Made by a program: the position numbers and the translations under genes. Shown piece after piece: positions 1 through 6,317 of a DNA stretch of 10,490 nucleotides (positions are counted from its first letter, which is position 1; every line of letters begins with the position of its first letter). This DNA comes from Methanomassiliicoccales archaeon PtaU1.Bin030 (GTDB lineage: Archaea; Thermoplasmatota; Thermoplasmata; Methanomassiliicoccales; Methanomassiliicoccaceae): assembly GCA_002067635.1 (NCBI GenBank), contig MVRB01000202.1:1-10490 (forward strand), in the 5' to 3' direction. Below the pieces are notes generated by a model. It did no database searches. It was not told the DNA's origin and saw only the letters and a program-made list of their open reading frames with translations.

Positions 1-626
1 TCCAGCACTCACGTCCATCGGTCAGGAATATTCAACCTACCATCATCCCCACTTTGAGCGGGGATTGGGTGGTGGTCATAGGCTGCTCCACTGGAGGACC
101 GAAGTCCCTTCCGGAGGTGCTCTCGCGGCTGCCGGGGAACCTGCCCGCGCCTGTGCTGGTAGTGCAGCATATGCCTGAGGGGTTCACCAGGTCCTTCGCC
201 GAGCGGCTCAATATGATATCGCCCCTCGAGGTGAAAGAGGCCGAGGACGGGGAGGAGATCCACAAGGGGCATGTGTACCTTGCCCCGGGCAACAGGCATC
301 TGCTGCTCAACGGCCGCAGGCTGTTGCTGGACGACGGGCCCAAGGTGAACTACGTTCGCCCCGCGGTGGACGTGCTGATGAACACGGTCGCACCCATATA
401 CGGTCCCAGGACCGTCGGTGTGATACTGACGGGGATGGGCTCGGACGGAGCGGAGGGGATGAGGCTCATCAAGCGTAACGGCGGTAAGACCGTCGTTCAG
501 AACGAAGAGACGTGCGTGGTCTACGGCATGCCCAAAGCTGTTGTGGACCTCGGGGCAGCGGACCGCATAGTCCCGCTGGAAGATATCGCCAAGAACATCG
601 TACTTATGCTTAGCACGGGGATGTAA
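1..626 (+). CDS. cheB: CheB chemoreceptor glutamate methylesterase/deamidase, catalytic domain (partial, N-terminus off the left edge)
   Basis: CheB hydrolyses methyl-glutamates (and deamidates glutamines) on chemoreceptor signalling domains, resetting sensitivity during adaptation. The frame is open from the window edge (first full codon at 3), so the TTG at 54 need not be the start; the usual N-terminal receiver domain would lie outside the window. What is visible is essentially the whole methylesterase domain of about 190 residues. All three catalytic residues can be seen: Ser in GCSTGG (codon at 87), His in VVQHMP (codon at 168) and Asp in GMGSDGAEGM (codon at 444). The residues before the domain (up to about position 60) look like an interdomain linker. 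cheA begins one base after the stop, so the two are in one operon. Whether a receiver domain and its phospho-accepting Asp exist cannot be judged here. Confidence 0.95.
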   Translation, partial: QHSRPSVRNIQPTIIPTLSGDWVVVIGCSTGGPKSLPEVLSRLPGNLPAPVLVVQHMPEGFTRSFAERLNMISPLEVKEAEDGEEIHKGHVYLAPGNRHLLLNGRRLLLDDGPKVNYVRPAVDVLMNTVAPIYGPRTVGVILTGMGSDGAEGMRLIKRNGGKTVVQNEETCVVYGMPKAVVDLGAADRIVPLEDIAKNIVLMLSTGM

Positions 627-627
627 C

Positions 628-2592
628 ATGGACAGCTCAAAATATTTGGACGTTTTCATCGAGGAGACCCGGGACCAGCTCCAAACGGTCAACAGCGTGC
701 TGCTGAGCCTCGAGGAGAGCGGCTTCGACGAAGAGCAGATGAACGAGGCCTTCCGCGTGGTCCACACCATAAAGGGGTCGGCGGGGGTCATCGGCGTCAG
801 CCATATATGCGAGCTGGCCCACATCATGGAGGACCTCTTTGACATCCTTCGCAAGCGGAAGGAGGTGCCTGAGAAGTCCATGATCCAGCTCCTCTTCACC
901 GGTGTGGATAAGATAGAGAAGATGCTGACCCAGCTGGAGAAGGACGGGACCACCAACCTTGACGTCACGGAGCTCATCGCCAGGATGAAGCAGGCCCGGG
1001 ACAGCACCAGTGCCGCCGCCAAGCCCAAGGCGGACAAGGCCAAGGAGATCAACACCATCCAGATACTGCCGGTCCAGAAGGCCCAGGTGGAAGAGGCCAT
1101 GGCCCTGGGCAAGAGACCCGTGCAGGTCAAGATCACATTCTCTCCTGAGCTCAGGTTCAGGGAGGGGCGCGCCTACCAGGCGGTTCGCAACCTTTCCAAC
1201 GTAGGCATGGTCGCCGCGAGCCAGCCGTCGGTCACGGACATGCCGGACGATACGCCATTCTTCCTCAATCTGCTCCTCACCGATAAGAGCGATGAGATGA
1301 TCGTGCAGTCGGTGAACGGGGTCACGGGGGTGGCCATGGTCGAGGTTGCACCATGGACGATGAACGTCGCTGCCCCCGCAGCGACGGAGGCGAAGTGCGA
1401 GGTCAAGGAAGAGGCCTCCGGTGCCGAGGACAAGTCCTCATCGGGGCTATCCACTGCATCCACCATACGCGTCCGCAGCAAGCTGCTCGACCAGCTGCTT
1501 GACCTCGTGGGCGAGATAGTCATCAACAACATCCGTGTAAATCAGATCGCCATCGACCTTAAGCATCGTGAGCTCAAGCAGACCCTGCAGAACAATACCC
1601 GCCTGATGGGGGAGATGCAGGACGTGGTTCTGCGGACCAGGATGGTCCAGGTCGACTTCATATTCAAGCGCTTCCCCCGCATAGTGAGGGACCTGGCCCA
1701 GGCCAACAACAAGGAGATCGAGTTCGTCATGCGCGGCACCGACATCGAGATCGACCGCAGTCTGCTGGACGAGATCGGTGATGCCCTGGTCCACCTCCTC
1801 CGGAACGCTGTTGACCACGGCATTGAGGAGAAGCAGGACCGCATCGCCAAGGGCAAGAAGCCCCAAGGCACCATAATACTGTCCGCCTTCCAGGAGCAGG
1901 GGAACGTGGTCATAACCGTCGAGGACGACGGAAAGGGAATGGACATCAAGAAGATAACCGCCAAGGCCGTCTCCAAGGGGCTCATCACCGCCGAAGAGGC
2001 GGAGCGCATGGACGACCGGTCCAAGATGCAGTTCATATTCCTGCCCGGCTTCAGCACCGCGGACAAGATCAGCGACCTCTCCGGAAGGGGAGTGGGCATG
2101 GACGTGGTGAAGACAAAGATCGAGGGGCTGGGAGGAACGGTCCGATTGGACTCCACCTTTGGCAAGGGAAGCAAGATCACGCTCAAGCTGCCGCCCAGCA
2201 TGTCCATCATCCGTGCCATGCTGGTGGAGGTGAACTCGGAGAAGTACGCCATCCCCCTGGAGAACGTCAGAGAGACGGTGAGGGTGCCGATGGAGGCTGT
2301 CCACACCATTGCGGACAACGGGGTGTTCAAGCTGCGGAACGAGGTACTGCCCATCCTGAACATCCATAACGAGTTCGGTGGCAGCAGCGAGGTCGTCCGG
2401 GAGATGCCGGCGATCATCGTGGAGAAGAACGAGAACCGGGCATGCCTGCTGGTGTCCCGTTTGATAGGTCAGCAGGAGATAGTGGTGAAGAACTTAGGGA
2501 AGGACCTGAGGCAGACCGGGTACTTCTCGGGAGCGACCATCCTGGGAGATGGTAAGGTAGCTATGATCCTCGATGTGGGGGCTTTCATATGA
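628..2592 (+). CDS. cheA: CheA chemotaxis sensor histidine kinase, full length (654 aa)
   Basis: Cytoplasmic kinase that autophosphorylates in response to receptor arrays and passes phosphate to CheY and CheB. All five CheA domains are visible in order. P1 (HPt) covers about residues 1-120, with the phospho-accepting His46 in VVHTIKGSAG. A P2-like CheY/CheB-docking domain covers about 143-243, between Ala/Lys/Glu-rich linkers. P3, the dimerisation helices, covers about 278-345. P4, the HATPase, covers about 346-525, with an N box HLLRNAVDHGIE (Asn393), a G1 box VEDDGKGMD (433-437), a phenylalanine-rich segment FIFLPGF followed by GRGVGMDVV, and a final box FGKGSKITLKLP. P5, CheW-like, runs from about 526 to the end. 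Length is normal for the family and no key residue is missing. The ATG lies one base after the cheB stop; a GGGG run about 7 nt upstream is at best a weak ribosome binding site, so coupling to cheB translation is likely. The stop overlaps the cheC start (ATGA). Confidence 0.97.
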   Translation: MDSSKYLDVFIEETRDQLQTVNSVLLSLEESGFDEEQMNEAFRVVHTIKGSAGVIGVSHICELAHIMEDLFDILRKRKEVPEKSMIQLLFTGVDKIEKMLTQLEKDGTTNLDVTELIARMKQARDSTSAAAKPKADKAKEINTIQILPVQKAQVEEAMALGKRPVQVKITFSPELRFREGRAYQAVRNLSNVGMVAASQPSVTDMPDDTPFFLNLLLTDKSDEMIVQSVNGVTGVAMVEVAPWTMNVAAPAATEAKCEVKEEASGAEDKSSSGLSTASTIRVRSKLLDQLLDLVGEIVINNIRVNQIAIDLKHRELKQTLQNNTRLMGEMQDVVLRTRMVQVDFIFKRFPRIVRDLAQANNKEIEFVMRGTDIEIDRSLLDEIGDALVHLLRNAVDHGIEEKQDRIAKGKKPQGTIILSAFQEQGNVVITVEDDGKGMDIKKITAKAVSKGLITAEEAERMDDRSKMQFIFLPGFSTADKISDLSGRGVGMDVVKTKIEGLGGTVRLDSTFGKGSKITLKLPPSMSIIRAMLVEVNSEKYAIPLENVRETVRVPMEAVHTIADNGVFKLRNEVLPILNIHNEFGGSSEVVREMPAIIVEKNENRACLLVSRLIGQQEIVVKNLGKDLRQTGYFSGATILGDGKVAMILDVGAFI

Positions 2593-3248
2593 GCACAGAG
2601 ACGAACGAGATGGAGATTGACGAACTGCAGATGGACGCTCTCAGGGAACTGGGCAATGTCGGGGCCTCTCACGCCTCCACAGCCCTGACCGAGCTGGTGA
2701 AGACCGACATCCTCATCGATGTCACCGAATGCCGGGTGCTTCCCATGGATTCCCTCCCCAACCGTTTCGGTGATCTGGGGACACATCTGGCCACTGTTAA
2801 GATCGAGATCGGCGACAGCAAGAGCTGCCTGTACATGATCTTCCCGGAGAAGATCGCCACATACCTATCGGACCTGCTCCTGGGACGCCCCCATGACCCC
2901 AACAGGCCCATGACCGAGGAGGACCACGAGGTCATGGTGGAGATGGGCGACATATGCATCCGCCGGTACCTCATACCCCTGTCCAAGTTCCTGTCCATCG
3001 ACCTTATCCCCAACTCGCCCACGGTGTCCGTGGACAAGCTGGAGGACCGGTTGAAGTTCCCGGAGGTCCTCAGGCACCTCCACGAGTCCAAGGTCGTCAG
3101 GATCGAGACCAACTACGTTGACAGCAACCAGAGGTTCCAGGGAGCCATCATCTACGTTCCCGATACCAAGACCCAGAACCTCACGTTCAAGCGCTTCGGT
3201 GTGGACGCCGAGTCGCAGATGGCGACCTTCTCCAAGTTCGGGTTGTGA
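2589..3248 (+). CDS. cheC: CheC family CheY-P phosphatase, copy 1 (first active site kept)
   Basis: CheC proteins remove phosphate from CheY-P and, in bacteria, bind CheD. The protein is 219 aa with two pseudo-symmetric halves. Each half of a two-site CheC carries a signature D/S-x3-E-x2-N-x22-P. In half 1 (DALRELGNVGASHAS) Asp16, Glu20 and Asn23 are present, though Thr46 sits where the proline is expected. In half 2 (EVMVEMGDICIRRY) the pattern is Glu114, Glu118, then Asp121 instead of Asn, with Pro144 in place. By the signature, site 1 should work and site 2 is degraded. The C-terminus extends about 15 residues past the end of copy 2. The start codon overlaps the cheA stop as ATGA, with a GGGGG run 6 nt upstream. 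A second cheC follows at once, so this is a tandem pair. The family call is secure; activity is inferred. Confidence 0.93.
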   Translation: MSTETNEMEIDELQMDALRELGNVGASHASTALTELVKTDILIDVTECRVLPMDSLPNRFGDLGTHLATVKIEIGDSKSCLYMIFPEKIATYLSDLLLGRPHDPNRPMTEEDHEVMVEMGDICIRRYLIPLSKFLSIDLIPNSPTVSVDKLEDRLKFPEVLRHLHESKVVRIETNYVDSNQRFQGAIIYVPDTKTQNLTFKRFGVDAESQMATFSKFGL

Positions 3249-3874
3249 GATCCTTGACCTTGACCGAGAGCCGGGAACAGAACGAGATGATCATGGACGG
3301 TCTCAGGGAGATCGGCACCATCGGCGCCGCTCATGCCTCCACCGCCCTCTCCGAGCTTGTGCACAAGGATATCATGATCGAGGTCTCGGACTGCTTCGTC
3401 TGCCGCACCCAGGAGCTGCCCACAGCGTTCTCCACCACCGAGGAGACGGTGGTCGCCGTGTTCCTCGAGGCACTCGGCAGGAGCAGAGGAGGGATCATGC
3501 TGGTGGTCAGCCAGAAGATGGCCATCGAGCTGACGGACCTGGTCCTGGGGCGGGAGCACGACGAGAACCACTGCCTCGATGAGATGGACCAGGATGCTAT
3601 ATGTGAGATCGGCAACATCTGTGCCTCGGCATATCTGAACGCGGTATCCCGCTTCACCGATATCACCATGATGCCCTCACCCCCTGGCGTGGCCGTGGAC
3701 ATGCTGCGGGCCATCCTGCAGTTCCCCGCTGCCCTGGTCGAGGCGGACTCCGACTCCTCCGTGGTGATCAAGACCATGTTCAAGTACGGCAAGAACGTGG
3801 GCTTTGGCTTCATGCTCTACATTCCAGACCGCGATTCCCAGCTGGTCCTGATCGAAAAGTTCGGCTCGATGTGA
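3245..3874 (+). CDS. cheC: CheC family CheY-P phosphatase, copy 2 (second active site kept)
   Basis: A 209-residue paralog of the preceding gene; shared stretches include HASTAL, the LRE[LI]G segment and the Y[VI]PD segment near the C-terminus. Site 1 (DGLREIGTIGAAHAS) has Asp18 and Glu22 but Thr25 in place of the catalytic Asn, and Ser48 where the signature proline would be. Site 2 (DAICEIGNICASAYL) is complete: Asp117, Glu121, Asn124 and Pro147. This is the reverse of copy 1. The GTG start overlaps the stop of copy 1 (GTGA) and gives an N-terminus matching copy 1 in length; the first in-frame ATG is about 15 codons later and would cut close to the first helix. No Shine-Dalgarno sequence is visible, so expression probably depends on coupling. 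Likely role: CheY-P dephosphorylation, or a division of labour with copy 1 in binding CheD. Confidence 0.92.
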   Translation: MRSLTLTESREQNEMIMDGLREIGTIGAAHASTALSELVHKDIMIEVSDCFVCRTQELPTAFSTTEETVVAVFLEALGRSRGGIMLVVSQKMAIELTDLVLGREHDENHCLDEMDQDAICEIGNICASAYLNAVSRFTDITMMPSPPGVAVDMLRAILQFPAALVEADSDSSVVIKTMFKYGKNVGFGFMLYIPDRDSQLVLIEKFGSM

Positions 3875-4458
3875 AAGCTATGATCGAACGAAGGGCCGAA
3901 GGCCTAGTAACCGATGAGGACAAGAGGGTGACCCTCGCCCGCCGTGTCGACGAGGACCAGGTATGCCAGGCGCACTACGTCGATGGGGATGCGGTGGTGG
4001 GCGTGGGCGAGTACCATGTCGTGCACGCCCCGGAGAAGCTGGTATGCCTAGGGCTGGGATCCTGCGTGGGCATCGCCATCTTCGACCTATCCACGCAGAT
4101 AGGCGGGCTCATACATGCCATTCTTCCTAAGTATGAGGAGGGAAGGGACAAGACCAACGCCTCCAAGTACGCGGATTCCGCGATCATGCTCATGGTCGAC
4201 GAGCTGGTGGAAATGGGAGCCCGCAAGCCGCTCCTGAAGGCCAAGATCGCAGGAGGGGCCCAGATGTTCTCCTTCATCTCATCGGACACGCTCAACATCG
4301 GCCTGAGGAACTCTGCGGTCGCCAAGGAGACCCTCAAGAAGGAGAACATACCCTTACTGGCCGAGGACGTGGGAGGCACCAAAGGCCGGACCATCTTCTT
4401 CAACTCCTCCGATGGGAGCATACGCATCCATAAGAACGGAGAGGTCAGCCAGATCTGA
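3871..4458 (+). CDS. cheD: CheD chemoreceptor glutamine deamidase, with N-terminal extension
   Basis: CheD deamidates specific receptor glutamines and, in the Bacillus/Thermotoga systems, binds and stimulates CheC. The core starts at about residue 42 (VVGVGEYHV) and holds the catalytic Cys65 in LGLGSCVGI, His82 in GGLIHAILP, and family blocks NASKYADSAI, AKIAGGAQMF, NIGLRN and LLAEDVGGTKGR. Two points are unusual. About 40 mostly charged residues precede the core; Thermotoga CheD begins almost directly at it. Residue 59 is Cys where Thermotoga CheD has its active-site Thr21. The GTG start overlaps the upstream stop by four bases, in keeping with the rest of the operon. M4 (ATG at 3880) is an alternative start, and a start at a GTG nearer the core cannot be excluded. 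Last gene of the che operon; a T-rich terminator follows. Confidence 0.94.
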   Translation: MKAMIERRAEGLVTDEDKRVTLARRVDEDQVCQAHYVDGDAVVGVGEYHVVHAPEKLVCLGLGSCVGIAIFDLSTQIGGLIHAILPKYEEGRDKTNASKYADSAIMLMVDELVEMGARKPLLKAKIAGGAQMFSFISSDTLNIGLRNSAVAKETLKKENIPLLAEDVGGTKGRTIFFNSSDGSIRIHKNGEVSQI

Positions 4459-4460
4459 TA

Positions 4461-4500
4461 TTCCTTTTTTTTATTAATTATCCAAATTTTTCCATTTATT
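4461..4500 (+). terminator. T-rich archaeal terminator of the che operon
   Basis: Three bases after the cheD stop the + strand turns T-rich: a run of eight T at 4465-4472, AT-rich sequence, then five T at 4487-4491 and further T clusters to 4500. Archaeal RNA polymerase can stop at oligo-T tracts without a hairpin, so this is the likely 3' end of the che transcript. No T-run longer than three is seen on the - strand of this gap, so it does not look like a matching terminator for the archaellum operon. Confidence 0.7.
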
Positions 4501-4513
4501 CCTCACCTTTCTT

Positions 4514-4554
4514 GGAGCGTTCGCCAGATCCATAGCGGTCGGAACGAGCTCTCC
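4514..4554. repeat. Imperfect inverted repeat 1 in the convergent intergenic gap
   Basis: GGAGCGTTC (4514-4522) can pair with GAACG (4542-4546) and CTCC (4551-4554), with a four-base bulge between those two segments. As RNA it could fold from either strand. On the - strand it lies about 70-110 nt after the arlJ stop, where it could shape the 3' end of the archaellum mRNA. Short imperfect stems of this kind also arise by chance. Confidence 0.35.
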
Positions 4555-4562
4555 AGCCCGCA

Positions 4563-4605
4563 GGCACATGTTAAAGATGAGATCCTATCTTTGCCTACAT
4601 GGGCC
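4563..4605. repeat. Imperfect inverted repeat 2, followed by TTTT on the + strand
   Basis: The arms are GGC, CATGT and AAAGAT (4563-4578, with single unpaired bases) against ATCTTT, ACATG and GCC (4587-4605), around an eight-base loop (4579-4586). That gives 14 pairs with a few mismatches. On the + strand TTTT follows at 4607-4610, like a back-up terminator that would stop che read-through before it becomes antisense to arlJ. On the - strand the hairpin would begin about 20 nt after the arlJ stop. Function is inferred from position. Confidence 0.45.
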
Positions 4606-4625
4606 CTTTTAATGAGCAAATTGTC

Positions 4626-6308
4626 TCAGCTGCCGCCCATCAGTCCGCCGATCATCATCTGGGCCATGAATCCACCCACTGAGCCGATCCACATCATGGC
4701 GATGAAATGGATGATCGATCCCGCCAGATGGCCTCCCTTCAGCATGGGGAGCATGATGGAGGAGAACAGCGCATGGATGAAGATAACGCAGAAGGTCATC
4801 AGCTCTATGCCCGCCGTGGAGTACGAGGCGGAGAAGATGTTGGTTAGGAAACCACCGGAAACGAAGTCGGGATTGCTCACGGCCAGATCACCCATCACCT
4901 GACCCATGTAGTCGACTATGCCGACGGTCACGTAGAGGGTGACCGATAGTGACACCATGATGCCGTAGAGCAGGCCGACGAAGGACGAGCCTATCGTCTG
5001 GCGGCGCTTCCTTATCGTAAGCACCTTGAACATGTTGTTGCTGATGAATATGCTCGTCGCCTCTGGTTTGGAACCATTCTGGATGCACAGGACGTACATC
5101 TCCCCGAACCTTTCGATGAGACTGCTGGAGGTCTCCGCCGAGAAGTGCCTCCAGGACTCCGTGGCGTTGATGTGCATGGCCAGCCTCTTGGAGAGGTTCT
5201 TGATCATGTCGGTCAGAGGCCCGAACTTGTGCATGGCCAGCTTTTTCACCCCATCCGCCATGGTGGTGCCGCTGACCTCCGATGAACGGCCGAGGGAACG
5301 GATGAAGGCCCCGTACAGGTTGTCCCTCTTCTCTATCTTCCTCTCCTCCCGCATGATGAGGACCCCTGGGAACAAGGCGGGAAGGAATATGGTAGACGCG
5401 ACGAAGGTCAGGGGGAAGCCGGAGGGCAGCATCACGAACGACAGGAGAATAATCCCGAATATCGCTATCAGCGTGGCCGTGAAGATCAGGCGGTCGGTAT
5501 CATTGATCAGACCTCGTTTCATCTTGAGCCGCCAGCCGTACCAGATGCACTCCTTGGGCAGCTTGGTCTTAAGGAAAAAGATGAAGAAAGCCTCCATGGC
5601 CACGAAGGACGCCACCACGCCGAACAGGAGCATGTCGATGTCCGTGCCTCCCAGAACAGGAGTGATGGCCACGAACACGGCGGTGAAGATGAGGGAGGTG
5701 GTGATGCCCGTGTAGATGTCCTTGACGAACTCCAGGTCCTTGAGGGCGGAATCGGACTTGAGTATGAACTCGTCCATCATGACGTCATGCTCGTTCTTCA
5801 TGAACCGGTCAAGCTTCTCACCGACGTCCAGAGAGTGCGACAGCCTCTGGAAGAAGTCGCCCTCCAGCTGGCTGGAGGTCCTCTGGGCGACGAAGCGACA
5901 GGCCTCGGCCGCGCCCACGCTATAGTGCTTCAGAAGGCGATAGACCTGCTTGGCATCCTCGGCAAGCTGTCCGAACTCCTTCTTCTCGGACAGAATGTAG
6001 AACACCTTGTCGAAGGACATGTCGGACGTGGACAACGCCGCCATGGTGGTAACGAACATGGGCATGTTGCTGTCCACGTTGGTCTTCCGCTTGCCGGTGT
6101 ACACGGCGGGCAGAAGGAGGATGACGATGACCGCGAAGATGGGAAGGACGTACATTATGTAGATGGTGGGGGACCCCACGATGTCCGCCAGTAGCATGGT
6201 CATCATCATGGGGACGACCAGGCCGAACATCACCACTGAGATAAGCACCAGCCGGAAGTAGGCCTCCTTGCTCATCTTGAGGTCGCGCAGCCAAACGTCG
6301 ATCTTCAT
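4626..6308 (-). CDS. arlJ: ArlJ/FlaJ archaellum membrane platform protein
   Basis: Polytopic membrane core of the archaellum motor, related to TadC/PilC-type (T2SF) platform proteins; ArlI docks on its cytoplasmic side. The 560-residue length is typical. About nine hydrophobic segments can be read: near residues 17-41, 47-69, 201-218, 226-247, 273-293, 297-319, 440-465, 500-522 and 529-555. Large charged cytoplasmic regions lie at about 72-200 and 320-438, matching the two T2SF-type domains (for example SLGRSSEVSGTTMADGVKKLA near 338-358). The C-terminus is rich in Met and Gly. The ATG is 9 bases after the arlI stop; a GAGGCGG stretch overlapping that stop may be a weak ribosome binding site. 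Last gene of the operon, convergent with the che operon. Confidence 0.95.
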   Translation of the reverse strand: MKIDVWLRDLKMSKEAYFRLVLISVVMFGLVVPMMMTMLLADIVGSPTIYIMYVLPIFAVIVILLLPAVYTGKRKTNVDSNMPMFVTTMAALSTSDMSFDKVFYILSEKKEFGQLAEDAKQVYRLLKHYSVGAAEACRFVAQRTSSQLEGDFFQRLSHSLDVGEKLDRFMKNEHDVMMDEFILKSDSALKDLEFVKDIYTGITTSLIFTAVFVAITPVLGGTDIDMLLFGVVASFVAMEAFFIFFLKTKLPKECIWYGWRLKMKRGLINDTDRLIFTATLIAIFGIILLSFVMLPSGFPLTFVASTIFLPALFPGVLIMREERKIEKRDNLYGAFIRSLGRSSEVSGTTMADGVKKLAMHKFGPLTDMIKNLSKRLAMHINATESWRHFSAETSSSLIERFGEMYVLCIQNGSKPEATSIFISNNMFKVLTIRKRRQTIGSSFVGLLYGIMVSLSVTLYVTVGIVDYMGQVMGDLAVSNPDFVSGGFLTNIFSASYSTAGIELMTFCVIFIHALFSSIMLPMLKGGHLAGSIIHFIAMMWIGSVGGFMAQMMIGGLMGGS

Positions 6309-6317
6309 CGGTCCGCC

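Noticed and set aside
54..56. TTG as the start codon of cheB
   Set aside because: The frame is open to the left edge and CheB normally has a receiver domain and linker before this point, so the TTG is probably internal.
9..1136. Long open frame on the - strand across cheB and cheA (375 codons)
   Set aside because: It lies opposite two clear family members and its translation shows no recognisable domain; long antisense frames are common in GC-rich DNA.
1447..2417. Two overlapping - strand open frames of about 300 codons inside cheA
   Set aside because: Both are shadows of the CheA P3-P5 domains, low in complexity, and they overlap each other.
4591..4902. Small + strand gene at the end of the convergent gap
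   Set aside because: It almost entirely overlaps the C-terminus of arlJ in antisense and has a repetitive Met/Pro/Ile translation with no ribosome binding site.
5026..5715. + strand open frame of 229 codons opposite arlJ
   Set aside because: Met/Ser/Arg-rich translation typical of the antisense of a membrane-protein gene, with no domain or ribosome binding site seen.
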